Origin: Isoetes taiwanensis
Lineage: Eukaryota > Streptophyta > Lycopodiopsida > Isoetales > Isoetaceae
DNA: 64,000 nt
Assembly (NCBI GenBank): GCA_021234155.1
Contig: JAJEKV010000008.1
Coordinates: forward strand, 14,009,410 to 14,073,409
Direction: 5' to 3'
The position numbers were made by a program, and so were the translations under genes. Of this stretch, positions 48,201 to 59,330 are shown piece after piece (the first letter of the stretch is position 1; the number at the start of each line of letters is the position of its first letter). The notes under the pieces are model-generated. The model made no database searches. It saw only the letters and a program-made list of their open reading frames with translations, and had not been told where the DNA came from.

Positions 48201-49250
48201 AATTAAAGAAGTAAAGTCATCATACATTTGCTGCTTTAAACAGGAAACGATCTCTATTTATAAATTCTTCTCTATTTGGGATCTCTATTTAGATACAAGT
48301 GGTACATGGCTGTTACTTTGCCCTTTGTGTTGGAATTTAATTGAGCCTTATCTAACATATGTAATTGCTATAGGCAAGATTTGCTTGTATCTTCTACAAG
48401 AGATTCTTGTGTCATCATGGGGAAACAAGATGCTTACACGTCAATGGGTTGCCTCTAAGACCCATTGATGTGACAACCACGCAAGCCACCCACCAAGCCT
48501 ACACCACAACCACGCACGCCTCAACCTCGCTTTTACATCCTCCCATAATACTATAAAGAAAGGCGACTATCATCTAATAAACTAAATTGCCACAATGGTA
48601 CCATACCAAAACACCAAAGCTTCAAGATCCCTATGACAGCACATCTCAAACCTCGCATATCGCCGTCGACAATACTAAAAGGAAAGATGTCATGCCATTT
48701 ACCAAAACGAAATTGGTGTAAAAAACCAAAGAGACCCATATGGGCAACTAATTTTAATTGTAAGTAAGAAAAGTGATCATGTCCATAATCGTTTGTATCC
48801 TTGCAACCATTAACATTTGAGATGAAGTGTATTACTTAATCATTGGGTTGGTCTCTTTGGCCACTAGCATTGAAGTTCTAAAAGATTCATGTACTAGCCG
48901 CTCAGCTTCTCCCCTTTTGGGTTGCCCTTAGGGTATAGAAACCCAGCTCAGTCATACAATAGGAGATGTTCCCGAGCTCTTCAAAATAGAAAGAATTTTA
49001 CTAAAACATTTTTTGAATTGTAAACAATTCTATAAAGCTTCTTCTTCTTTTTTGAAGAATAACAAGTTTTTACTTCATATTATACACTCAAAATATTACA
49101 AAGTACTTCCAGAATTAAGAAATGTCCCTGAAGCATCAATCACTTTTAGATGATCATTCCATATTGAATTTTAACACGATCAAAATTGAGATCCGAAAAG
49201 CAATTATACAACTTCTACTTAATTTTTTGAAGCACCACGTGAGAAGAAAT
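45276..49250. other. No gene recognised between the cassettes, part 1
   Basis: Only short frames. Around 46.5-47.4 kb some plus-strand phrases read like old coding sequence (TFTSWGGGMLDDKLRPYARL) but are broken by stops and unassigned. The frame at 48064-48468 (134 codons) is Ile/Phe/Leu-rich without motifs. Confidence 0.35.
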
Positions 49251-49279
49251 ACGCTTATCATAAAGACCTTTCTTCGGGC

Positions 49280-50016
49280 TTCTATACACTCCATATTAGC
49301 CAAGACTTTGCCATGTGAAATGCAATCCTTTTTTAGCGGGGCCCAATCGACGGATAAATACCCAAAAGAAAGTGCCGACTATCCAAAGATACTCCAAAAG
49401 AGAATGCAACCAGACTTAAGACTACTTTAGCTCAAGAGACACAAATATAAACAAGGCTCCAATGTTTCAATGCACCGCACACATTGGGCAAAAGTGGGCT
49501 TACTCCCGCTTAAAGCGATGAACCATCCGATTAACTCTCAAAGAGCGATGGATCACCGCCAAAGTAGAACATTTACCTTTGAGGATTATATTTAGACCAA
49601 ACAAGGTTCCGGATGGATTGCCATTGAGAAGGCAAAAGTCCGTAGCGCCATTCGAAGGTGATAAAATACTTGAGAGGTAAGCAATCAGCCAGCATGAACT
49701 TACTAGCTTCTTGCCTTCTTTAATACCTTTGAACAAAGTTCCAAAGATTCTTGTTACCCACCTTCTTAATTAGAGGAAGAGCACTTGCTACATAAGCCCA
49801 TATAGTGATATCTTTATTCAACAACCCATATGTCTCCTGAAACCATTGCCAAGGAGCAATGTCAATACCAAAATACCACTGTTCAATAGAAATAATACCG
49901 CCTCCTCCACCTCGCTTTGGGAATACACATGCATAAACCCTACAACGGGTGTAGTTGTCCATGAGTATACAAAGGCAACTACATAAAGGGGAAGATGCCC
50001 GAGACAAGCTTCCCAA
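49280..50016 (-). mobile_element. LINE ORF2 C-terminal remnant
   Basis: The minus-strand translation contains IITIWAYVASALPLI-like sequence, HRSLRVNRMVHRFKRE and then AHFCPMCAVH. This resembles the zf-RVT segment of plant L1 elements (..RLPTRDRLxR..C-P-x-C..). Stops break the frame. Confidence 0.5.
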
Positions 50017-51374
50017 TCAAATGTAATCATCTGCTGGACTACACACTGACCCCGATTTTTGGTCCACAGTTGTTTTTTAGTTGTACGGAAGTGTTGTTTT
50101 ATGCCAAAAACAACACCAAAATGGCCCCAAAAGTCCACGTGGCCCGTTTATCCGGATTTGCACAAAGAGACAGTGGTTTTTTGGCAAAAATTTTCCATGG
50201 TGGTCTTTTGGCAAAAAAATCCACGTAGAAAAAATTGACATAGTTTTTGTGATTTTTTGTCAACGTGTATTTTTTTTTTCCTTATTTGTTGTTTTTTAAT
50301 GTAACCATGCTTTTTATCTTGAGGAAATTCCATGCGTGGGTCTCGATATTACCACACGTGAAAAGCTAAATTACAACAGTAGTACAATATTAATTTCAAT
50401 ATTAGTACACATGGAAAACCAGAAAAGGCGCTTTTTTTTTTTTCCTTTTCAATATGTGTGTTGTTTTTTTTCTCTACTTGTAGTTCTTTAAGTTGATATT
50501 GTTTTCCCAAAAAGGATATATAATATTCAAGAAACCCACATGTATTGTTTTAAAATAGTTGTTGTTTTCAAATATTTTCCATCTTTCTATGTGTTGATAT
50601 TTTTTCCTCCATATGTAGTTTTAAAGGGTGCTATTGTTTTTAATGCTATTAACTATTGTTTTTCTAAAATAAGGACATGTAGAAAACATTATTATGACAC
50701 ATAGAAAAGAGAGGTGTTGTTTCTAATGTGTCTTTTGACCAATAAAATTTTAACACGCGTGGCATACTTTTAAAATGAAAAAGCACGATTTTAAATAATA
50801 AAATATCAACCGTGTGGCACACAATTAAAAAAAATTAGTCTATACCATAATTTAAAAGTTAATATATCATGAATTGTTTATTGATTTTGTTTATTTTAAA
50901 ATAACAAAGCCTTTTGGGAATCGAACCCAAACAAACCCATAAAGCATAATATTGTTCGATTGTAATTGGAATTCTAAGATTCTAATTGACAAAGTAATGG
51001 AGAAGATGCGCTTATTTTTTGTTGTATTGTTAAGTGAATTATTGGTTTGAGAGAAAAATCCGAACATAAGTCATAACCTTGGCAATGGATGCATTGAAAC
51101 ACTAAAATTATACAAAAAGACTTTTATTGCAAAGGTCTTTACTACTTAAGTTTTACAATCCGACAAAAATGGTTTGCCTATTATTAAAAGAAATATATCA
51201 TGTTTGATACAAAATCGTTACCATGCAATAGTGCTCGCGCAACATTTTCTACTGCTGCAACGTTTTCTTCATTTCCTCTCTACGATTCTCTGACAAAGAA
51301 AGTAAAGAAAGTCTGGTGAGAATATGATTAAATCTCAAATTCCAACAAAAAACAAATGACACACCTCAAACTTC
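50017..51374. other. AT-rich, no gene recognised
   Basis: Contains a short direct repeat (tttggcaaaaatttcc-like, 50160-50225) and many T-runs. No coding signal. Confidence 0.4.
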
Positions 51375-51793
51375 AGCTCCAATAGCAGCGGAAATCCCTT
51401 GCAAAACTCCAAGAACAGCTTTTTGGCTCCTTTGCATGCTAAAAAAAAAAAGAGGAAGCAAAAGAGTTAGAATTAAGGTTAGATCAGCTTACATCAAAGA
51501 TAGAAATACCAGAAATGGGTTGAAACAACTTGGAAGCTTCAGGCTTCCATTTCGATTTTCTGCAGGGCAAGGTTGGAGCTTCGGGCTTTGAAGGGTGAGC
51601 GCCAGGACATTACGGATTGACATCCACTTCAGATGTCGTGGCTTCAAATCTGTGGCTTCAGATCCGCTTCAGGCCATGGCTACAGATCAGCTTCAGATGC
51701 TGTGGCCTAGGTAACATCCGGTCGCGCCCAAGGTAGGAAGAAACCGGCTTCTGCTCCTATATGGGTCTTTTCTGTCACGCATGGGGCTTCTAC

Positions 51794-52150
51794 TAATATC
51801 ATCTCTTTCAGCAATTTTCTTCGATTCTCTGTCCCGACTATGTAGATACACTGTGGCATCATCAAGAATTTGGACCCTTTATCCTATTTAATATAAAGGC
51901 TTAAACACTCTCAAATTCACGCTTTAACTTTCATTCTAGTTACTAAACCAGACCTGCAAGCCAGAATGCTAGCAAAAAAACCTTTTATGCTCATAACGCA
52001 GAGGCTTAAACTATTCTCAAATTATCTTCATGCTTGTTAGAAAACTAACCTGCAAAGCAGAATAAGACTAGCAAAAGTTCCCATTCGCATCACGGTTTAA
52101 TATCATCTCTTTCAGCAATTTTCTTCGATTCTCTGTCCGACTATGTAGAT
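51794..52150. repeat. Partial internal duplication overlapping the RS-protein exon
   Basis: taatatcatctctttcagca..ctgtcc-gactatgtagat occurs at 51794-51847 and 52098-52150. A second pair (aggcttaaac..ctgcaa..agcaaaa) lies at 51897-51985 and 52010-52080. The exon end NRRKLLKEMIL is therefore encoded twice. Confidence 0.75.
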
Positions 52151-52481
52151 CCTTGTCATAATTCCTGCTACGGCTGGAGCTTCGGCTTCTGCTGCAGGTA
52201 GGGCTCCGGCTTCTATTGCCCTCAATCCTCTCAGAACTATGCCTCCTACTCTTATGTTTTTCATTTCTGTCCAAGCTTTTGGCCATCCCTTCTATCTCGG
52301 CTGCGCCTGCGAGAGCATCCCTTCTGTCTTGGTCTGAATCTTCTCTATCCCTTTCTCGTTTGTGTTTTGAGCGCCGATCTAATGAGGAAGAATGCCGACG
52401 TGCATCTTCATAGTGGCGGTGGTGGCGATGGCTATTGTCGCGGTCCGGCGAAGACGATGCTGTGGAGGGCGCCATAGCCAA
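52068..52481 (-). CDS. RS-rich (Arg/Ser) splicing-related protein, N-terminal exon
   Basis: The 137-codon frame starts MAMAPSTASSSPDRDNSHRH. It contains repeated RD/RE/RS/SR dipeptides (KHKRERDREDSDQDRR, RSRSPTCSRSRSSSRSR) and ends NRRKLLKEMILNRDANGNFC. Such RS-type low-complexity sequence is typical of nuclear splicing factors. The composition is unlike chance frames nearby and there is a plausible start, so I accept it as coding. The C-terminal exons are not located; part of this exon's 3' end is duplicated at 51794-51847. Which RS protein it is cannot be told, and it may be a fragment. Sequence between 51.4 and 52.07 kb may include further exons: a T-tract plus AG acceptor is seen near 51440. 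Confidence 0.5.
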   Translation of the reverse strand: MAMAPSTASSSPDRDNSHRHHRHYEDARRHSSSLDRRSKHKRERDREDSDQDRRDALAGAAEIEGMAKSLDRNEKHKSRRHSSERIEGNRSRSPTCSRSRSSSRSRNYDKDLHSRTENRRKLLKEMILNRDANGNFC

Positions 52482-53110
52482 GCTTCAGATCCGACACAGC
52501 TGACAACTTCAGATTCGAATGGGGGGAAACTAGCCAAAGGTGGGAGACTGGCAATTAATTCAGCCAAACCAGGATTGCAATCCCAGCCGTCCATCTCGGC
52601 CAAAATCTGTGCCATCCATCCCATTACTGCAACCAATAAGATTACACTACGCGGATCACAATCTCGGCCGTCCATCTTGGCCAAAATCTAGGCCATCCAT
52701 CTCGTCACTATGTATATTGATTTTTAACTTTAATTTTCAACATGTGATCACATGTTCCATTATTTTTTACGGGGTATGGTTCCTTATGGGTCTTGCTATA
52801 TTCAAGCCACATGGCCATGGCCAAAATGGCTTGGAAGCGCTGCATGCACACCCCTTGCCTCGGAGCGTTACCATACAACCATCAATTCCAATGGATATGA
52901 TTATTCAGCTTCTTGTCATAATCTTATCCATTGCTCTAGTTGGATGTTCCATTAGAGACAATGGATTTCGTACTAAAAATACCAGGGGCAAAAGCATAAA
53001 AAATAACGAGTTCTCGGTAGAACATTAGTGGTGGCATAATGGTATCAACCCTTCTTCTTTTATATCTCCTCTTTGAAAGTTTGAACTTCACTAATTTGAT
53101 TCCATTTTAT
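52482..53110. other. No gene recognised; short TCGGCCGTCCATC-type repeats
   Basis: Upstream of the RS exon on its strand. cggccgtccatct..ggccaaaatct recurs three times (52.58-52.70 kb). Confidence 0.4.
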
Positions 53111-53111
53111 A

Positions 53112-53400
53112 TGCAGTCCAACGTATCCAACACCTCCTCCTCCAACATATGCACCACGTCCACCTCCAACATATCCATCACCTCCTCCAACATATCCACC
53201 ACCTCTACTTCCAGCCACACCCCCTAGTCATGCCACCCTTGCCACCCAATCCCATTATTCCTCCTAGGCCAAACACTCTACCTCCACCTAAGTATGAAAA
53301 TTCAAATCTCGGATACCCAACAATTCACCTCCACCTAATTATGCAATTCAATCTTAGCATACACCAACAATTCACCTCCACCTAATTATGACAATTCAAC
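53112..53400 (+). other. Proline-rich reading frame, possible exon
   Basis: After an acceptor-like tatatgcag the sequence reads PTYPTPPPPTYAPRPPPTYP and then PSPPPTYPPP, and in a neighbouring frame PLVMPPLPPNPIIPPRPNTL. Repeated P-P-P-T-Y units resemble hydroxyproline-rich or other low-complexity proteins. With no flanking domain, and a frame change, I do not assign a gene. Confidence 0.3.
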
Positions 53401-53551
53401 CTAGAACATCAAACCATTACCACCACCACCATAGCAAGATATATCGAGCTAATACTAAGGGAGATAAGTGAACTTTATCCAACTATATACTAACATCAAA
53501 TGAACCTATGCATACAAGGTAGTCATTCCAATATTTTCAACTAATCTTAAG

Positions 53552-54170
53552 GAGCCTAGGTGGCATGTTTGAGCCACCTTGGCACGCTTGAGCCTAGGTG
53601 GCATGTTGGAGCCACCTTGGCATGTTGGAGCCTAGGTGGCATGTTGGAGCCAAGGTGGCACATTGGAGCCTAGGTGGCATGCTAGAGCTCACGAGGCATG
53701 TTGGAGCCTTACGTGGCATGTTGAAGCCCAGGTGGCATGTTGGAGCCTAGGTGGCATATTTGAGCCACCTTGGCATGCTTGATCCTAGGTGGCACGTTGG
53801 AGCCAACTTGGCATGTTGGAGCTCACGTGGCATGTTGGAGCCACGTTGGCATGTAGGAGCCCACGTGGGCCTAGGTGGCATGTTTGACCCATGGAGCCTA
53901 CGTGGCATGTTGAAGCCATATGTGGTGACATGTTGGAGCCTAGGTGGCATATTTGAGCCACCTTGGCATGCTTGAGCCTAGGTGGCACGTTGGAGCCAAC
54001 TTGGCATGTTGGAGCTCACGTGGTACGCTTGAGCCCAGGTGGCATGTTGGAGCCTAGGTGGCATGCTAGGTGGCATGTTGGAGCCCACATGGCATGTTGG
54101 AGCGTAGGTGGCATGTTGGAGCCCACGTAGCATGTTGGAGCCAAGGTGGCACGATGGAGCCTAGGTGGCC
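53552..54170. repeat. Minisatellite, ~20-bp units (GAGCCTAGGTGGCATGTTG)
   Basis: About thirty degenerate units alternate between GAGCC-TAGGTGGCATGTTG and GAGCC-ACCTTGGCATGTTG variants. Two longer stretches (53742-53830 and 53935-54020) are near copies, showing higher-order duplication. Frames over it are artefacts. Confidence 0.92.
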
Positions 54171-54200
54171 AGACCCCAGGAGACGGACATCACAAAGGTT

Positions 54201-56630
54201 ACCAAGGCAGGCTTTCCTACCAGTGCTCCTCCGGGAGGGCAAATGCCAATGCCTCCCTTCCTGGAACTCGGTTTCCCTATCCGACCGTTGAATTCTCCAT
54301 TCAAGTAACTTGCTTCGAAAGGTGCTCAAAAAATTCAAGATATGTCCGGGAGAACATATCAAACCGCGAAAAGTGTCCCCGGGCAAATAATCGTAGAAAC
54401 CCAAGTGTTTTGTCGTCGGGCAGTACAAAGGTTCGAATGGAGATTTGACTTTTGCCATGTCGTCCGAACCACTTTGGGGAAATTACTCTAGAGACCAAGT
54501 TACATGGTCATTTTTGCGCAAAAGAAACACGAACCCTCTACATGGCGATTTCGCACCATCCGCTAAGGCCAATTCACTACTTAACGTGTTGGACATGAGC
54601 TACTTTGGCGCCTAAAAGCGTGGGTGGTCTTTCGCCCAATTAAACTTGGTCTCCGTGGTAATGTCGATGTTTCGAGTCGGATTGGCGAGTCGAGATCACG
54701 TTCCGGTGGGAGAGTTGCCCGTCCGGGTGGCGGTACCCCGAGAGGACCTTTGGGTCGAACTTCTTTCCGGAAGGTTTTAGGGCTCGTCTTTCCGGGCGCC
54801 AATGCCCTCCCATTACCTCATGACATTGTGCAAGATCCCTGGTCCAATGACGGGAGGGGTATGGCCTCCAAAACGTAAACCCCAATGCTTGCTAGGTTAT
54901 TGTAGGGTTTACATTATGGAGGTCGAGTTTTATTCGCTTGCACTTGAGACATGGTCGAGAAGCCGCAGTTTGAAAACCACAAGCAATAGAAACCGATTTA
55001 AATGGGGTTTGGATTTACCGAGGTGAGCTTTCCTACCGGTGCTCCTCGGGAGGGCAAATGCCAATGCCTCCCTTCCGGAACCCGGTTTCCCTATCCAACC
55101 GTTGAATTCTCCATTCAAGTAACTTGCTTCGGAAAGGCTCAAAAAATTCAAGATCTGTCCGGGGAGAACGATAAAACCATAAAGTGTCCCGCGGTCGTGG
55201 TGTAGAAACCCAAGTGTTTTGTCGTTCGAGGCAGTACAAAGGCCCCGGAATGGAGATTTGACTTCGCCATGTCGGCCAAAACAGCGAAATTACCCTAGGG
55301 ACCAAGTTACACGGTCATTTTTTGCAGCAAAAGAAACACGAACCCTCTACATGGCGTGATTGCGCCCCCTTCGCTAAGGCCAATTCACTACGAACGTGTT
55401 GGACATGAGAGCGTCCGGGAGCGGTGGGTGGTCTTACGCCCACCTAAACTTGGTCTCCGTGGTAATGTCGATGTTTCGAAGTCCTGCATTGGCGCGAGTC
55501 GATCATCAGCCGGGGTGGGAGAGTTGCCCGTCCCAGGCCAAGGACCCTCCGAGAGGACCTTTGGGTCGAACTTCTTCCGAAGGTTTTAGGGCTCCGTCAT
55601 CTGGCGTCAACGCTCTCCCACTACCTCATGACATTGTGCAAGATCCTGGTCCAATCTGACCAAGGTATGACCTCCAAAACGTAAACCCTGTGGGTTGCTA
55701 GGTTATTGTAGGATTTACGTTATGGAGGTCGAGTTTTATTCAGTTGCACTTGAGACATGGTGCGCTTGAAAAACCGTAAGCAATAGAAACCATTTAAATG
55801 GGGTTTGGATTTACCGAGGCAGGCTTTCCTACCAGTGGTCCTCCGGAAGGGCAAACGCCAATGCCTCCCTTTCCGGAACACGGTTTCCCTATCCGACCGT
55901 TGAATTCTCCATTCAAGTAACTTGCTTCGAAAGCGGTGCTCAAAAATTCAAGATCCGGAGGGGGAGAACATATCAAACCGCAAAGTGTCCCGCAATGGTC
56001 GACGGTAGAAAACCAAGTGTTTTGTCGTTCGGGCAAGCATAAAGGCCCTTAATGGAGATTTGACGCCATGTCGCCTGAAACAAAGATGAAATTACCCTAG
56101 GGACCAAGTTACACTGGCCATGTTTTGCGCAAAGAAAAGAAACACGAACCCTCTACATGGCAAGATCCCCGCACCCTCCGCTTAAGGCCAATTCACTACT
56201 TAACGTGTTGGACATGAGCTACTTTGGCGCTTCCAGAGAGGGGTGGTCTTCTGCCCACGCAAACTTGGTCTCCGTGGTAATGTCACTTTTTTCGAGTCCG
56301 CTGGCGAGTCGATCACAGCCCGGGGTGGGAGAGTTGCCCGTCAGGTGGCAGGGGACCCTCCAGAGAGGACCTTTGGGTCTGGCCTCGAAGGTTTTAGGGC
56401 TCCATCTTTTGGCGCCAATGCCTCCCACTACCTCATGACATTGTGCAAGATCCTGGTCCAATCGACGAGTAGTATGGTTTCCAAAACGTAAACCCCGGGC
56501 GTTGCTAGGTTATTGTAGGGTTTACGTTATGGAGGTCGAAGTTTTATTCAGATTGCACTTGAGACATGGTCGAGAAGCCGCAGATTGAAAACCGAAGCAA
56601 TAGAAACCGATTTAAATGGGGTTTGGATTT
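54201..56630. repeat. Three tandem ~0.8-kb units
   Basis: Units 54201-55016, 55017-55812 and 55813-56630 each begin acc(a/g)aggcaggctttcctacc, pass through caagttaca.ggtcatttttgc and cctcatgacattgtgcaaga, and end aaatggggtttggattta. They differ by small indels and substitutions, many at CAG, CTG or CCG. No coding frame is conserved across all three. Satellite-like, or the repeated part of an unknown element, abutting cassette copy 2. Confidence 0.9.
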
Positions 56631-56786
56631 ATCCTCCTCCCAAATGTCGCAATTAGAAGTCAAGAACACATTTTGTAGTAGCAAATTTTTTTGGAATGAT
56701 TCGGGATCGCCAATAGATCCAAAGTCTGTTATTTCAGTTACCATGGCTCCGCATGCATGTTCGAAAAAGGTACACCAGGTCCCAAG
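56631..56786. other. Spacer between tandem units and cassette copy 2
   Basis: Short unique sequence; no gene. Confidence 0.4.
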
Positions 56787-56895
56787 TGCATTTGAAGCAG
56801 AATTGGAAGAGGATTTTGCCTCTGCGATGATGGTATAGAGAAATTACTTGCTATATTTCATTAGGTTTTGGGCTCATTGGATCCCGGTTTGCGGG

Positions 56896-57028
56896 GTCAA
56901 GCCTTGCTTGCTTTTCGAGCCAAACAAAACATCGATCCTAATGGGGTTCTATCTAGTTGGAAAGCGGTCGATGAGACTCCATGCCAGTGGTTTGGCGTTG
57001 GTTGCTTTAATGATAAACTTATTAGTCT
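56896..57028 (+). pseudogene. LRR receptor-like N-terminal exon, copy 2 (frame-broken)
   Basis: Same exon as 38172-38304 with four local changes (for example GCCAGC to GCCAAAC, ATCAGATC to ATCGATC) that break the frame. The GTAAGT donor is kept. Confidence 0.7.
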
Positions 57029-57321
57029 GTAAGTAGTCGAACCTATCATGCCTTTTGCATTCTACTAGGATCTTTAAGGTAAGACAATTTCACCCGCTTA
57101 TATTACCAAAGAAATTAGAATGCAAGAACCAAAGATCACCCATATGCTAAGGAGGGTCAATATCATCATGCATCGGCCGCCTTTGAATCGAGATAGCTGG
57201 TAGCTTCTCCCTCGTTACATTGCTTTCGAGCTTATAGCTATCCCCTAGTTATTCATTGAGTTGTAACATATCAAATGCGATTTCTAATTCATTCTCTTCA
57301 AACTTGGCCACATTCTTATAG

Positions 57322-57684
57322 GGAGAGAATGCACTTCGTGATGTTTACTCTAAGGATGGTCACTTAAGCTACTATATTGTGAGGCCTGGTGGATTGAACA
57401 ATAAGGAAGGTGGCCAGTACAAAATCATTGTTGAAAAGGTTAGTTTTCTATGATGGGCTTTTGCACTTACTAGATAACTAAGATCCATTTTTTTTTTTGT
57501 CGGGAATAAAGGAACGGGATCCATAAGTCGCCGTGGATGTCGTTGTGATGTCGCCGATGTTGTTGTTGCCTCGTGTGGATGGACTTTGTAATTCAATGTG
57601 ACATTTGAAATTTATTGTGATATCCAACAACCACCTTTAAATGGCCTAAAAGATATTCTATCATTAGACCCTGGCAACAATTAG
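57322..57684 (+). pseudogene. Atypical SDR exons, copy 2
   Basis: Same two exons as 38593-38955. The acceptor CAG of the second exon is read as CGG here, and a few bases differ at CTG sites. Only the C-terminal half of the protein is represented. Confidence 0.6.
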
Positions 57685-58029
57685 AATGAAATGGTGAAGT
57701 CTATGGAAAAGGTGTTCCTTAACAAATTGGTAAGCTTTTACAAACGACCGCACCTTTTACCATAGAGCTAGCGTGCCACCACAAACATAACACGCTTGTT
57801 TATTGTTGCGTGGAAATGATGTTCGTGATCATTTTTTATTTACCTTGGTTTCTTCAAAGTCCTACTACAAAGAAAGATTTTTATGAGATATGTTTTTTCA
57901 CATTCTATTGCTTGTTGAGCAAGAATTTATATATATGGAGTTTGAACTTGTAATAGTGTTGAATGGATGTTTCTTCATTTCTCCATGTTAGGTGGAAGAT
58001 TTTCCCATTTTCTTTTCGCTTTTTATTAG

Positions 58030-59330
58030 GGGCCCTAAGGGCCCAAAATTTTTTAATATACCAATCAACACACAACCACCATTAACATTATTAACATAAA
58101 CCATTGCATTTAACACATTTAAATTAAAATCCCCTTAAAACCCCCTTTGGTTTGGGTGCATATTCACCTGGGTGACGAGGGCAAGCGAGAGCCCTCGTAA
58201 TTGTATTTTGCACGCATACAAAATCAACACCATATAGTATTTCGCTTTGAAATCTTATAGTATTTTGTGAATCTTGTTACACAAGATAGCAAATCTTGTA
58301 CTTGCATACCCCACAAACGAGGAACTTTACGACGTGCGGTGTAGATTAAGGAATAAGGGGTGAATATGCCTATCCAATAGCTCTCGTTGTCCTTGAGTCA
58401 CCCCCGGTGAATATGCACCCAAACCAAAGGGGGTTTAAGGGGATTTTAATTTAAATGTGTTAAATGCAATGGTTTATGTTAATAATGTTAATGGTCGCCA
58501 GGTGTTGATTGGTAGCTATCCATCCACAAACCCTCCATCGAAAAATGAAATCCAAGGTCTCCGCCACTTGAATTTCAAGACTTGGGATCTAGTAAACTAA
58601 TCACACCGCTAGGATACATAAAAATCTCCACATATACATAGAATATATGGATGGAAGCAATAATAAAATTAGAATAGGGTCGCCACACTATTCTTAAAGC
58701 CGCCACGTGCTTTTAAAGTTCCGATTCTTTGTAACCAAATGTCCTCATGATCATCCAAAAATTCCTTAAATTGATGGAAAAATTACGAGACTTCAAACAA
58801 TCATCTTGAAGCCGGGTTAGACTTAGAATAAGCCCAACCCACTAGACTACTCTCCGCAGAGCCCCTTTAAATTATAAATTGAGAAGACACCTAATATGCC
58901 AACAAGTCTTGAAATCCCCCTTAAACCCCTTTGGTTTGGGTGCATATTCACACGGGGGTTACCCGCAACGAGAGTCGCTTTGATGGGTATATTTGCCCTT
59001 TATTCTAAGATCCGGGCCGCATAGTGATCCTCGTTTGTGGGGTATGCATGTACAAGTTTTTGTGTAATCAGATATTAAAATTTGCAAAATACTATAAGGT
59101 TTGAGAGAATGTACTTAATGGTGTTAATTTTGTACATGTATTGAAAATATTTTGGGGCTCTCGCCGCCTCTACGTAACCCCTCAGGCGGTGAATACGCAC
59201 CCAAACCAAAGGGGTTTGGGGGATTTTAATTAAAATGTGTTAAACGCAATGGTTTGTGTTAATAATGTTAATGGTAGTTGTGTGTTCACTGTTATATTAA
59301 AAAAAATTTTGGGCCCTTCGGGCCCTAACT
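58030..59330. mobile_element. Nested inverted-repeat element, copy 2
   Basis: Counterpart of 39283-40605. The outer ends are cleaner here: ggggccctaagggcccaaaa and inverted ttttgggcccttcgggccc. Confidence 0.75.

Noticed and set aside
53747-54458. Frames over the minisatellite, such as repeated PTCHLGSNMP
   Set aside because: Translations of the 20-bp tandem unit, open on both strands.
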